Below, one piece after another: positions 8,736 to 17,853 of a stretch of DNA of 64,000 nucleotides; position 1 is the stretch's first letter; every line of letters starts with the position of its first letter. The notes under the pieces were generated by a model, which saw only the letters and a program-made list of their open reading frames with translations, was not told where the DNA came from and ran no database searches. The translations under genes were made by a program, and so were the position numbers. This stretch comes from an uncultured Eubacteriales bacterium (GTDB lineage: Bacteria; Bacillota; Clostridia; Oscillospirales; QAKW01): contig CABULU010000003.1 in assembly GCA_902492505.1 (NCBI GenBank), positions 4,290 to 68,289 of the forward strand. The letters are read 5' to 3'.

Positions 8736-9461
8736 TCACAACGTCTTTAAATAATTGACTTCCTTTTCAGTCAGCTTTCTGTACTGACCCGAATTCAGAC
8801 TGCCGATGGACAGCCTCCCTATCCTCTCGCGCTTAAGACGCAGCACCTCTAAGCCGAGCGCCTCGCACATTCGGCGTATCTGGCGGTTTTTACCCTCATA
8901 AATTGTAATAAGCAAAACCGTCCTGTCATCCTTGAGCTCGTGAAGCTCAACATCTGCCGGCGCCGTGGTATAATCAAGCTCCGGAAGATAAACGCCGGCG
9001 CTGAGCGCACCGAGCATATCCCCGCTGACTTTGCCTTTGATTATCGCGCGGTAGGTTTTCGGAATATGATTTTTAGGGTGCATAAGCTTATTGGCAAGTT
9101 CACCGTCATTTGTCATAATCAACAAGCCCTCGCTGTCACGGTCCAGCCTGCCGACAGGATATAAACGCGCACGCTCCTTTTTTACAAGATCTGTCACACA
9201 CTTACGCCCAAGTTCGTCCTTTACGGTTGTGACATAGCCGCGCGGCTTATACAGCATTATATAGGAATTTTCCTTTTTTCGCGGAAATATCTGCTGTCCG
9301 TCGACTCTCACGCCCGTTGTATCAGATGCCACCTTGTCGCCGATAACAGCACATTTGCCGCCGACTGTTACACGCCCCGCTTCTATCAGTTTTTCAGCGG
9401 ATCGGCGCGAACAGACTCCGCTGTCTGCAAGAAACTTTTGCAGCCGTATAAATTCTGTCAT
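8736..9461 (-). CDS. rluB: RluB/RsuA-family rRNA pseudouridine synthase
   Basis: 241 residues. An N-terminal S4 RNA-binding domain (RLQKFLADSGVCSRRSAEKLI) is followed by the pseudouridine synthase core with catalytic Asp in GRLDRDSEGLLIMTND. The C-terminal motif GKNRQIRRMCEALGL is typical of the RsuA/RluB/RluE/RluF group; Firmicute members isomerise uridine in 23S rRNA helix 80. Located just after dacF in the block with scpAB, the usual clostridial order. An AAAGGA ribosome site precedes the ATG. Confidence 0.93.
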   Translation of the reverse strand: MTEFIRLQKFLADSGVCSRRSAEKLIEAGRVTVGGKCAVIGDKVASDTTGVRVDGQQIFPRKKENSYIMLYKPRGYVTTVKDELGRKCVTDLVKKERARLYPVGRLDRDSEGLLIMTNDGELANKLMHPKNHIPKTYRAIIKGKVSGDMLGALSAGVYLPELDYTTAPADVELHELKDDRTVLLITIYEGKNRQIRRMCEALGLEVLRLKRERIGRLSIGSLNSGQYRKLTEKEVNYLKTL

Positions 9462-9486
9462 TTTATATGTCCTTTATTATATTTTA

Positions 9487-10632
9487 TTAAAATAATTCTT
9501 TAAAAAAGTTCTTTATCGCATTAATTATTCTCGTAAAAAGCAGCTCTTTTCTCTGCTGCGGCGCTTCTATCGCCTCCGCAATACACAGCTCATCCTGCGC
9601 CGCCGGCTGTCCGTTGATAAAAAAGCTGACACTGCCTACAACGTCTCCCGCTGATTTTGGTGCATAGACAAATTTTTCCGCCTTTATGACACTTGAAACA
9701 GAACTTTCCTCAAAGACAACCACACTTAAATCGTTTTTATTTACAGCGGTAACCGCAGCGCCATCGGGCGTATGCAGTTCAACCGAAATTTCACCGGCAT
9801 TGGCAAGGCTGATTCTGCGCGCCTTTGAAAAACCGTAATCAAATGCCGACATATGATCATTCCAATCGTCACCGTCGTTCAGCGTAACGCATATAAGAGT
9901 TACGCCGTCGCGCTGCGCCGCACTGACAAGACACCTGCCCGCTTTCTTGGTAAAACCGGTTTTTACCCCTATTGTGCTGTCATACATATAAAGCAGCTTA
10001 TTATGATTTTTCAGAGTACGCCCGTTTGGATTATTATTATACGGCACCTTGGCCGATTCCGAGGACACGATTTCCCTGAACGTGTTATTTTCAAGCGCAT
10101 GCGCCGTAATTATCGCAAGCTCCCGTGCTGTAGTATAATGGCTGTCATCCGGAAGACCGGAGGGATTTGCAAAATTGGTATCATGCAGACCGAGTGACGC
10201 CGCGCGCTCATTCATCATTTCCACAAACCGCTGCTCACTGCCGCCCACATGAATTGCAAGCGCCACCGCAGCGTCGTTGCCGGAGGTGAGCATCAAACCG
10301 TAAAGCAGGTCGCGCACAGACAGCGTTTCGCCTGCGATCAGATACATTGACGAGCCCTCAACACCGCATGCCTGCGCCGGTATAACGACGTTTGCATTAA
10401 GGTCGGCGTTTTCCAAAACAACAAGCGCCGTCATAATTTTGGTAGTGCTTGCCATAGGCAAAACCTTATTGCAGTTAATATCTATAAGTATCGTCTCAGT
10501 TGACTCCTCCATGAGTATCATGGAACGGGCGCTGTACGCACCGGCACTGAAAGGAATGCCGAAAGATATTGCCATCACCGACAAAAATATAACCGTATAT
10601 CTTGTGCAACGTATAAATATGTATTTTATCAC
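9487..10632 (-). CDS. dacF: D-alanyl-D-alanine carboxypeptidase (DacF/DacB type)
   Basis: 381 residues from a GTG at 10632, giving a signal peptide (MIKYIFIRCTRYTVIFLSV...). The S11 peptidase motifs are all present: ASTTKIMTAL (SxxK), SGNDA (SxN) and VKTGFTKKAG (KTG). A C-terminal beta-rich domain follows, then a short amphipathic end (FTRIINAIKNFFKELF) that could bind the membrane. It removes the terminal D-Ala of peptidoglycan stems; neighbours gerW and scpAB suggest the sporulation-associated DacF subtype. The AGGTGG ribosome site lies inside an inverted repeat (10639-10669). Confidence 0.92.
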   Translation of the reverse strand: MIKYIFIRCTRYTVIFLSVMAISFGIPFSAGAYSARSMILMEESTETILIDINCNKVLPMASTTKIMTALVVLENADLNANVVIPAQACGVEGSSMYLIAGETLSVRDLLYGLMLTSGNDAAVALAIHVGGSEQRFVEMMNERAASLGLHDTNFANPSGLPDDSHYTTARELAIITAHALENNTFREIVSSESAKVPYNNNPNGRTLKNHNKLLYMYDSTIGVKTGFTKKAGRCLVSAAQRDGVTLICVTLNDGDDWNDHMSAFDYGFSKARRISLANAGEISVELHTPDGAAVTAVNKNDLSVVVFEESSVSSVIKAEKFVYAPKSAGDVVGSVSFFINGQPAAQDELCIAEAIEAPQQRKELLFTRIINAIKNFFKELF

Positions 10633-10638
10633 CGTAAA

Positions 10639-10669
10639 CCACCTGTCAATTTATTCTATTGGCAGGTGG
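10639..10669 (-). promoter_or_regulatory. Inverted repeat covering the dacF ribosome binding site
   Basis: Eleven-base arms (10639-10649 and 10659-10669, one G-U pair) with a 9-base loop. On the transcript the 3' arm contains AGGTGG, 6 bases before the GTG start of dacF. There is no U-run after it, so it fits translation control better than termination of gerW. Confidence 0.55.
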
Positions 10670-10689
10670 CCTAAGTTATTCGTAATTAT

Positions 10690-11082
10690 CTATAATTGAG
10701 CGCTGTCGTTTTTATCTTCCTTTTTCTTTGATATAAGCGCACTTATCTGATCAATAAGCTCAGGAATCTTAGTAAATATTTTATCAGTCTGGTCGGGGGT
10801 ATCGGTTACATTCACAAGACGTACATTTCCGTCCGTTATAACAAGAAACGCAACAGGGGAAATCTTTATTCCGCCGCCTGCACCGCCGCCGAAATTATCC
10901 GACGACGGGGCTTTACCGAAGCTTGAGCCGCCCGAAACAAAGCCCATTGATACCTTTGACACGGGAATCACGGTTGTACTGTCCGAAATATTAATCGGGT
11001 TGCCGACAACGCTGTCAACGTCTATCATTTTTTTAAGACCGTCAATTGCATTATTCAAAACCTGCTCTACATGCTCTGCCAT
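10690..11082 (-). CDS. gerW: GerW family sporulation protein (YtfJ)
   Basis: 130 residues, close to the usual YtfJ length. Distinctive elements are VVGNPINISDSTTVIPVSKVSMGFVSGG, a glycine-rich stretch GGGAGGGIKISPVAFLVI and a charged tail. In Bacillus, GerW is a forespore protein needed for L-alanine germination. It has a GGAG ribosome site and follows the DUF2953 gene (YtfI), the same order as in Bacillus ytfI-ytfJ. Presence supports an endospore former. Confidence 0.93.
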   Translation of the reverse strand: MAEHVEQVLNNAIDGLKKMIDVDSVVGNPINISDSTTVIPVSKVSMGFVSGGSSFGKAPSSDNFGGGAGGGIKISPVAFLVITDGNVRLVNVTDTPDQTDKIFTKIPELIDQISALISKKKEDKNDSAQL

Positions 11083-11095
11083 TTTTACTCTCCTT

Positions 11096-11677
11096 TTATT
11101 CCTTTGATTTTATTGTACCATCTATTGCAAATAATATCAAGCCGATAAGCAATTTATACAAAAACGTTCTGAATATAATATCTATATAAACATCGGTTTT
11201 ATCTGCGCTGTAATCGGCAGCTATATTGATATCACGCATATCAACCTCAAAAAGAGCATTCAATGCCGAAATAATTGTAAAGGCAGCTGCGTTTATACCC
11301 CCGAAAAGCAAGGCAGTTGTGCATGGGTCATCGGACGCCACGGTGATATCAGCCTTAAAACGCTTTATACGAAATGCTTTTAAAATATGCATTTTTGCAG
11401 AAATCAGCATATCCTTATAATCATTAAGCTTAGTTAAAAATCCACGGCCATCTGTTTTAATCCTTCGATTTTTTTGCTTTTTTTTGGCTGAGTGCTTTGA
11501 AGACTTTTTCGGTTTTGAGGATTTTTTATCGGCGCCGAATTTTTTGACAGGAATACGGAACTTAACAAACAAAACCCGCACCGCAATCCGAAATTCACCG
11601 TCATAATATGCGTACAGATATACCGGGCAGAAAAGCAGCAAGGCAACAAATGCCGGCAAAAGCCACCACCACATCAT
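11096..11677 (-). CDS. DUF2953 membrane protein (YtfI-like)
   Basis: 193 residues. An N-terminal transmembrane helix (MMWWWLLPAFVALLLFCPVYLYAYY) leads to the DUF2953 core; a lysine-rich linker (about residues 50-70) and a C-terminal hydrophobic segment (TFLYKLLIGLILFAI) follow. Its start overlaps the scpB stop by 4 bases, and gerW follows after 13 bases. Function unknown; consistent association with gerW suggests a spore-envelope role, which is inference. Confidence 0.82.
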   Translation of the reverse strand: MMWWWLLPAFVALLLFCPVYLYAYYDGEFRIAVRVLFVKFRIPVKKFGADKKSSKPKKSSKHSAKKKQKNRRIKTDGRGFLTKLNDYKDMLISAKMHILKAFRIKRFKADITVASDDPCTTALLFGGINAAAFTIISALNALFEVDMRDINIAADYSADKTDVYIDIIFRTFLYKLLIGLILFAIDGTIKSKE

Positions 11678-12252
11678 ATGGGAAGCACCTGCTGCGCGTC
11701 GTCCGGTTCAAGTGATGACGTCTGTTCATCCTCCGGCAGCGTTACTCCCGCAAGCTTTGGTAAATCCTCTATCGACTCCAAGCCGAAACAGCGAAGAAAA
11801 TCAGCAGTTGTACCGTAGAGGTGAGGGCGTCCGGGAGCATCCAGTCTGCCGCGTTCTTCAACAAGACCCTTTTCGATTAGTGAATTTATCCCGTAAAAGC
11901 AGTCCACGCCGCGAATCTGCTCAATATAACCCTTTGTGACCGGCTGATTATATGCAATAACCGCAAGAATTTCCATCGCAGCATTTGACAACGGAGTATT
12001 TCGCCTGTGGTCCAGTGCTCGGCGTGTAATCTCGCCGTAAAACGCACGCGTTGACATTTGAAAGCATGTATTCAGCTTTAGTATTTCAAATCCGCGCTGA
12101 TTTTCAGCGTAATACTCGTTCAGACCGTAAACGACATTTTCGAGAGTGTGCACATCCGTCTCAAGCGTCTGTGCAAGCTTTTCCCGCTCAATCGGCTCTC
12201 CGCTTGCAAACAATATAGCCTCCAGAGCACCTGTCATATAATTAAATTCCAT
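11674..12252 (-). CDS. scpB: Segregation and condensation protein B
   Basis: 192 residues of the ScpB winged-helix family, the kleisin-associated subunit of the SMC condensin complex that organises and segregates the chromosome. Recognisable segments are GALEAILFASGEPIERE, LAVIAYNQPVTKGYIEQIRGVD and GRPHLYGTTADFLRCFGL. It overlaps the scpA end by 11 bases, indicating translational coupling that would help the two subunits assemble. Confidence 0.96.
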   Translation of the reverse strand: MEFNYMTGALEAILFASGEPIEREKLAQTLETDVHTLENVVYGLNEYYAENQRGFEILKLNTCFQMSTRAFYGEITRRALDHRRNTPLSNAAMEILAVIAYNQPVTKGYIEQIRGVDCFYGINSLIEKGLVEERGRLDAPGRPHLYGTTADFLRCFGLESIEDLPKLAGVTLPEDEQTSSLEPDDAQQVLPI

Positions 12253-12970
12253 CTGTACCTTTCCTCTCGCTTACGTCAATATATATTTCGCCGGCACTGT
12301 CGCTTACGGTAATACGCTCGTTTTTTGTAAGCTCCAATACCGCAAGAAAGGTCGCAACTATATCCGAGCGAGACTTTGAAAACTTAAACAGTGACTTAAA
12401 GCTCACGTGTCTGCCGCGCGACAGAATACGCAAAACGGTGAATATCTTAGTCTTAACCGAAGCTATTTGTCTCCCGACAATACCCTTGAAATTCTTTATA
12501 GGCGACGTATTGATATATTCAAAGCGACGCGAAGCATTCAGATAAGCTTCATTCAGCTTGGATATATCGTATACCCTTGTATGTTTTTTATCAAATTCCA
12601 CCGTCATCATCCGGCGGGTAAATTTAATTCCGGCAGTCTCATTCAGCTCACGCAGCTTAGGCAAAACTTCTTTATACCTTTTATATTCGGCAAGCGAGCG
12701 CGCAAGCTGTTCACGCGGGTCTTCCTCTTCCTCAGGAGGCTTTGGCAGCAGCATTTTGGATTTTATATACATGAGATTTGCAGCCATTTCGATAAATTCG
12801 CTGGAAACCTCAAGATCCATTCTCTTCAGATCGTCGATATACTCCATATACTGCTCTAAAATAAGTGAAATAGGAATATCGTAAACAGAAACCTTATTTT
12901 TTGATATAAGATGCAAAAGAAGATCGAGCGGACCGTCAAAAACCTCAAGCTTAAATACCGGACGTTCCAT
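12242..12970 (-). CDS. scpA: Segregation and condensation protein A
   Basis: 242 residues, the kleisin of bacterial SMC condensin. The N-terminal segment FKLEVFDGPLDLLLHLISKNKVSVYDIPI is diagnostic, followed by AANLMYIKSKMLLP and a C-terminal winged helix (residues about 165-240) that contacts the SMC head. It lies between the site-2 protease and scpB, as in many clostridia, with overlap into scpB. Confidence 0.96.
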   Translation of the reverse strand: MERPVFKLEVFDGPLDLLLHLISKNKVSVYDIPISLILEQYMEYIDDLKRMDLEVSSEFIEMAANLMYIKSKMLLPKPPEEEEDPREQLARSLAEYKRYKEVLPKLRELNETAGIKFTRRMMTVEFDKKHTRVYDISKLNEAYLNASRRFEYINTSPIKNFKGIVGRQIASVKTKIFTVLRILSRGRHVSFKSLFKFSKSRSDIVATFLAVLELTKNERITVSDSAGEIYIDVSERKGTDGI

Positions 12971-12985
12971 AATAAGCTGACCCCC

Positions 12986-13684
12986 CTATGCAAACAGAAG
13001 GCCTGCAATAAACCCGGCAGGAATTCTCCATACAACGGTAAGACCTTCAAACAGAGTGCCCTGAACTGTACCTATGGCTTGAGAAATAAAATCGGTCGTA
13101 ATAACCAAAACAAAAAATACTATATAAATATACTGTCCGTAGCGACGGATAAAATCATTGAACTTATCCGGCATAAAAAACCCTAAAATACGCGATCCGT
13201 CTAAAGGATATACCGGTATAAGGTTAAACACGGCAAGTCCGAGATTTATTATCGTCATATAGTAAAAAAACATCATAGCAACAAACAGTATTCTCGAAAA
13301 AGATGAATAATAGTAAGCATAATTGAAAAACACTGCAAAAAATGAGCTTATAACCGCCAAAACAAGATTGGAAACAGGTCCGGCGGCAGCAGTCACCATC
13401 ATGCCCTTTTTCGGTTCTTTAAAGTAAAGCGGGTTTACGGGTACCGGCTTTGCCCAGCCGAAATGAATAATAATCATCATAAGCAGACCCAGCGGGTCAA
13501 TATGCTTTAACGGATTGAGCGTAAGTCTTCCCGCATCCTTTGCGGTGGGGTCTCCCAGCTTATACGCTGCATAGCCGTGAGCGCACTCATGAAAGGTCAG
13601 CGAGATAAAAACGACCGGTACAATATAAAGTGCATCCTTCAAGTATGCAAGCAATGTATTTCCTAAATTTGTAAATATATCCAT
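12986..13684 (-). CDS. Site-2 protease family (M50) membrane metalloprotease
   Basis: 232 residues with several membrane segments. The zinc motif HECAH sits in the first membrane helix region (ISLTFHECAHGYAAYKLGD), and the second conserved motif is NLIPVYPLDGSRIL, supplying the third ligand Asp. This is the short Rip-type S2P family (YwhC/SpoIVFB relatives). Substrate unknown. It is upstream of scpAB with a 15-base gap, a conserved neighbourhood. Confidence 0.93.
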   Translation of the reverse strand: MDIFTNLGNTLLAYLKDALYIVPVVFISLTFHECAHGYAAYKLGDPTAKDAGRLTLNPLKHIDPLGLLMMIIIHFGWAKPVPVNPLYFKEPKKGMMVTAAAGPVSNLVLAVISSFFAVFFNYAYYYSSFSRILFVAMMFFYYMTIINLGLAVFNLIPVYPLDGSRILGFFMPDKFNDFIRRYGQYIYIVFFVLVITTDFISQAIGTVQGTLFEGLTVVWRIPAGFIAGLLFA

Positions 13685-13757
13685 GTTTAATCCTTACCAC
13701 GGTATCTTTCATTATTGACTATATTTAAATGCTTAAGTCCCATAATTTAAAATGAAT

Positions 13758-14342
13758 TCAAGAAAGTGCCGCTTCTATATGAGACAGCATCTCATCCCTG
13801 CCCTGACCGGTCTGGGATGAAAACGGAACAATAACTGCATTTTCAAAATCGTATACCCTGCGCAGCCGTTCAAGATTTTTCAGCGCGGCGGTTTTAGACA
13901 GCTTATCCGCCTTTGTTGCGGCAACGATAAACGGTATTCCGACGTCGTAGAGATATCTGCCCATATCTATATCGAGATCAGATACGTCATGACGCAGATC
14001 TACAATAGAGACGGCAAGCCGCTTATCACAGCCTGAGCGGAAATAATCCTCCATAAAAATCGACCATCTGCGTTTCTCTTCATAAGACACCTTGGCATAA
14101 CCGTAGCCCGGAAGATCAACGAAATATACTTTCCCGTCAACATCATAGAAATTTATCGTAGCTGTCTTCCCCGGCCTTGCGGATGTGCGCGCAAGCGATT
14201 TTCTGTTCAGCAGGCGGTTAATCATAGAACTCTTACCGACATTTGAGCGCCCGCAGAATACAATATGCGGAAGATCGCTTAAAAACTGCGACTTTTTAAC
14301 AGCCGAAATTTTTAAGGATACATTATTTAAATTAAGCTCCAT
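13758..14342 (-). CDS. engB: Ribosome biogenesis GTPase YsxC/EngB
   Basis: About 194 residues from the ATG at 14342, which has AGAGG 5 bases upstream; an in-frame GTG at 14348 is less likely. The GTPase motifs are GRSNVGKSS (G1), DLPGYG (G3) and ATKADKLSK (G4). EngB acts late in 50S subunit assembly. It directly follows lon (gap of 11 bases), the same order as lonA-ysxC in Bacillus, so they are likely cotranscribed. Confidence 0.96.
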   Translation of the reverse strand: MELNLNNVSLKISAVKKSQFLSDLPHIVFCGRSNVGKSSMINRLLNRKSLARTSARPGKTATINFYDVDGKVYFVDLPGYGYAKVSYEEKRRWSIFMEDYFRSGCDKRLAVSIVDLRHDVSDLDIDMGRYLYDVGIPFIVAATKADKLSKTAALKNLERLRRVYDFENAVIVPFSSQTGQGRDEMLSHIEAALS

Positions 14343-14353
14343 AAGCACCTCTA

Positions 14354-16780
14354 TCAGTTAAGTACCGCCGCCGGCTTACTTTTTGCACCGACCGGGCTTT
14401 CCGAGACAGGCAGACTCCCGCGGGAGGACTTGACAACAGTTTCAAGCGCTGTGCGAAAAACCTCGTCCACCTTTTTAACTGCGACAAAGTTAATATTTTC
14501 ATAAACGGTTTTATCTATTTCTTTAAGATCGGGAAGGTTACCGTAAGGTATAATCACGGTTGTCACGCCGTTTTTATATGCCGCCATCGTTTTTTCCTTC
14601 AACCCGCCTATCGGAAGAACTCTGCCCGTAAGCGTAATTTCACCCGTCATTGCAACTGTATTTCTGACCGGGGTCAAGCTAAGCGCAGACGCCAGTGCCG
14701 TTGCAATCGCAATTCCCGCAGAAGGTCCGTCTTTTGGCACGGCGCCCTCAGGGAAGTGAACATGTATATCACGGTTTTTATAAAAATCCGCATCAATATC
14801 ATAGATAGATGCTACCGAACGGATATAAGACACCGCCGCACGCACGCTTTCCTTCATCACATCGCCCAAGCTGCCGGTGCAGTCAATTTTTCCGCTGCCC
14901 TCCAGCACCGAAACCTCAACGTTTAAAAGCTCGCCGCCCACACTTGTCCAGGCAAGTCCGTTGACAACGCCTATCATTCCGTCCTCATACAGCGGTTCAT
15001 CGCGAAATTTGCGAGTACCGAGAAATTTTTCAATATTTTTAGCGCTGATCCGCACCGATTTGCTCTCTCCGGATACTATTATGCGCGCAGCGCGGCGCAT
15101 AATCTCGGAGATTTTTCGTTCAAGCTCACGCACACCCGATTCTCTTGTGTAGCATGAGATTATCTCCGGCACCGCCGTCTTGTCAAAGCGCACCTGCGAC
15201 GCTTTAAGACCCGCTGCCTTAAGCTGCTTCGGAATAAGAAACTTTTCGGCAATACTTGTCTTTTCAGTATCAAGATAGCTTGAAATTTCAACAATATCCA
15301 TACGATCCAAAAGCGGGCGCGGAATCGTATCAAGCGTATTTGCGGTCGCTATAAAAAACACATCGGACAGGTCAAGCGGTATATCAAGATAATGATCTTC
15401 AAAGTTTACGTTTTGTTCCCCGTCAAGCACCTCCAGCAGTGCGCTGGCAGGGTCGCCGTGAAAATCGGAACAAAGCTTGTCTATTTCATCAAGAAGCAAC
15501 AGCGGATTCATACTTCCCGCTTTACGCACAGCGGCGGCAATCCTTCCCGGCATAGACCCTATATATGTACGGCGGTGACCGCGGATTTCCGCCTCATCGC
15601 GCACACCGCCCAGAGCAATGCGAGCATAAGTTCTGTTCATAGCCTTTGCAATGCTTTTGGCAACCGACGTTTTACCCACACCGGGAGGTCCGACAAGACA
15701 AAGAATCTGCCCTCGGTCTCCGCTCAGAGCGCGCACCGCAAGATGTTCCAGCACAAGGCGCTTGACCTTTTCCATACCGTAATGGTCTTTATTAAGCACA
15801 TTTTCGGCAAGAGACAGGTCGGTATTTAGCTGAGTCTTTACACCAAACGGCATATCCAGCACAGTGTCAAGATACGTTTCGATAACTGAGCCCTCATGAG
15901 ACATGGGCGGCATTTTACTCAGCCGTTCCAACTCCTTATAAAGCTTTTCCTTTACTTCCTCTGAAGCGTTTAACGCTTCTATTTTATTACTGTAATCACC
16001 CAGAGAATCGTCATACTGCTCGTCCTCGCCCAACTCGCTGCGGATTGCCTTTAGCTGCTCTTTCAGATAGTACTCACGCTGATTGCTGTCAATCTGCTCT
16101 TTTACGCGAAGGGCAATCTCACGCTCCATTTTCAGAACTTCAATTTCCGACTGCAGACTGTCAATAAGAAACGCAGCACGCTCATACGGATTTATCATTT
16201 CCAGCAGCTTCTGCTTTATATCGTAACCCATAAACGTATTACCGGCTATGATATCCGACAAAACACCGAGGTCATTTTCCGCAACAACCGAGGCGAACAC
16301 GTCCTCACCTGGTCTTGGGATATATTCGCTGTACTCTTCAAAAAGCTCCTTAAGCATGCGAAGTGACGCTTTCTGCTCAACACTGACAGCTGTACCGGGC
16401 AACTCGTCAAGGCGCATGGCATACGTATTGAGGCAGCCCCTGTCACTGTAAATCTGCGTAAGCTGAACACGGTCAACACCCTTAACCAGCACACGCAGGC
16501 TGTTCTCGTTTACTTTAACCACCTGCTTAACCTTGACAAGCGTACCGATATCAAACATATTATCAGACGCAGGCTCGTCCTCCGAAATATCCTTTTGTGA
16601 TGAAAGAACAAGCATACGACCGTTATGCATAGCCGTTTCAATTGCTCTTACAGAGCTTTTTCTGCCTACGTCAAAGCTGACCTTAACGTCCGGCATTACC
16701 ACAAGTCCGCGCGTGGCAAGCAACGGATACAGCCGCAGTGGATTTTTAGTTTCGTATATATCAATTTTATCTGACATCAT
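14354..16780 (-). CDS. lon: ATP-dependent Lon protease (LonA)
   Basis: 808 residues, full length. N-terminal substrate-binding domain (residues about 15-210), coiled region, AAA+ module with Walker [10 protein letters not shown] and Walker B LLLDEIDK, and the C-terminal serine protease with GPSAG (catalytic Ser) and the catalytic Lys in [13 protein letters not shown]. Degrades misfolded and regulatory proteins. Two adjacent ATGs (16780 and 16777) follow GAGG; the second has better spacing. A TTGATT-17-TATAAT promoter is upstream. No CIRCE or CtsR-like site was recognised nearby. Confidence 0.97.
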   Translation of the reverse strand: MMSDKIDIYETKNPLRLYPLLATRGLVVMPDVKVSFDVGRKSSVRAIETAMHNGRMLVLSSQKDISEDEPASDNMFDIGTLVKVKQVVKVNENSLRVLVKGVDRVQLTQIYSDRGCLNTYAMRLDELPGTAVSVEQKASLRMLKELFEEYSEYIPRPGEDVFASVVAENDLGVLSDIIAGNTFMGYDIKQKLLEMINPYERAAFLIDSLQSEIEVLKMEREIALRVKEQIDSNQREYYLKEQLKAIRSELGEDEQYDDSLGDYSNKIEALNASEEVKEKLYKELERLSKMPPMSHEGSVIETYLDTVLDMPFGVKTQLNTDLSLAENVLNKDHYGMEKVKRLVLEHLAVRALSGDRGQILCLVGPPGVGKTSVAKSIAKAMNRTYARIALGGVRDEAEIRGHRRTYIGSMPGRIAAAVRKAGSMNPLLLLDEIDKLCSDFHGDPASALLEVLDGEQNVNFEDHYLDIPLDLSDVFFIATANTLDTIPRPLLDRMDIVEISSYLDTEKTSIAEKFLIPKQLKAAGLKASQVRFDKTAVPEIISCYTRESGVRELERKISEIMRRAARIIVSGESKSVRISAKNIEKFLGTRKFRDEPLYEDGMIGVVNGLAWTSVGGELLNVEVSVLEGSGKIDCTGSLGDVMKESVRAAVSYIRSVASIYDIDADFYKNRDIHVHFPEGAVPKDGPSAGIAIATALASALSLTPVRNTVAMTGEITLTGRVLPIGGLKEKTMAAYKNGVTTVIIPYGNLPDLKEIDKTVYENINFVAVKKVDEVFRTALETVVKSSRGSLPVSESPVGAKSKPAAVLN

Positions 16781-16817
16781 AATTCCTCATTTGCAAAAGT
16801 GTATAGTTGTAAAGTAT

Positions 16818-16846
16818 ATTATAATATATACTTAAATATAAATCAA
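16818..16846 (-). promoter_or_regulatory. lon promoter
   Basis: On the minus strand TTGATT (16846-16841) and TATAAT (16823-16818) with a 17-base spacer, about 40 bases before the start codon. Confidence 0.65.
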
Positions 16847-16887
16847 TGATTTTTTGTAAAAGGAGCTGCGGCAAAATCTACATGTAA

Positions 16888-16917
16888 AATTCCCCCGCAA
16901 CAATATGCTGGGGAATT
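16888..16917 (-). terminator. Terminator of the nucleoside hydrolase unit
   Basis: AATTCCCC / GGGGAATT inverted repeat with AT-rich flanks, between the hydrolase stop (16933) and lon. The U-run is short (TTTTA on the minus strand). Confidence 0.6.
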
Positions 16918-16932
16918 ATTTATACAGATCTT

Positions 16933-17853
16933 TTACTTATCGGTAAGCTTCAAAAACAGATCAGTCATCAGCCTGTCACGATTGATATTCGTAACATAGC
17001 ACATCTTCTTTTTCAGCGGATGCCTCTCATATTTAAAATTATAATCAGGCAGGAGTGTATCGGTGATTTGCGAGTACATGAACCTGTTTTCTTCATTTAA
17101 CAGCCATGCAATCGCGGTAACGTCCCAGATTACGCGCGTCCACGCCATAGACGCCTTACAGCGTTCTCCCTCGCGCACGGTATTTTCGCACAGGTAGTCC
17201 GCAAGCGGATTTTTACCTGAAAGCCAGTGTCTGAGTTCGGGTGCCGACACAGAAAATTCACTCACTACACCAAAGCATGGAAGCTGAACAAACGGCGCAC
17301 TGCTGCCCATAACAACACGTGCTGCGGCAATGTCCTGCATCATATTAAACTCCTTTGTATCATGCCAGTGCCGTGCGTGACCGCCAAGCCATACAATAAC
17401 GATATTATCAGCAATTTCAGGATTAAGCAGCAGTGCGGACGCAATGTTTGTAACAGCACCGATTGCCACGACATAAAGCGGATTTTCGGGACTGTAAGAT
17501 GACGCAATACTCACAAGGTCGTTTACAGCGGGAGAAATGACCGGCGTTTTTTCATCTTTTAAATACCCGCGTGAACCATGCAGTACTCTTTTACACAGCT
17601 CATTCTCGTCCGCAAGCTTGAGCAAGCGCACAACTTCATCATAGCTTTTCAGCATGCCGTCCTCCGGTCCGCTTGAACGGCTGTTATAAAACGGCGCAGC
17701 GTAAATACCCTTTACGTTCAGCTTATTCTTATACTTTAGCATATACGCAATGGCAAACTGGTCATCAATTTCATTGTATGCATCCGTATCAAGCACAATG
17801 TCTATTTGTCCCGTCGGAACTTTAAGATTTTTCAAATACTGTTCATTTGTCAT
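16933..17853 (-). CDS. Nucleoside hydrolase (IunH family)
   Basis: 306 residues from the ATG at 17853, which has an AGGA site and overlaps the end of the upstream kinase gene by 11 bases. The calcium-binding active site is DTDAYNEIDDQFA, a variant of the DTDxGIDDA motif seen in part of the family. Conserved downstream regions include AIGAVTNIASALLLNP and EFNMMQDIAAARVVM. The enzyme would cleave ribonucleosides to base plus ribose. The neighbour encodes a ribokinase-like protein, so ribose released here could be phosphorylated directly. Exact nucleoside is unknown. Confidence 0.9.
   Translation of the reverse strand: MTNEQYLKNLKVPTGQIDIVLDTDAYNEIDDQFAIAYMLKYKNKLNVKGIYAAPFYNSRSSGPEDGMLKSYDEVVRLLKLADENELCKRVLHGSRGYLKDEKTPVISPAVNDLVSIASSYSPENPLYVVAIGAVTNIASALLLNPEIADNIVIVWLGGHARHWHDTKEFNMMQDIAAARVVMGSSAPFVQLPCFGVVSEFSVSAPELRHWLSGKNPLADYLCENTVREGERCKASMAWTRVIWDVTAIAWLLNEENRFMYSQITDTLLPDYNFKYERHPLKKKMCYVTNINRDRLMTDLFLKLTDK

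Noticed and set aside
10639..10669. Intrinsic terminator of gerW
   Set aside because: No U-run follows the hairpin on the minus strand, and its 3' arm coincides with the dacF ribosome site.
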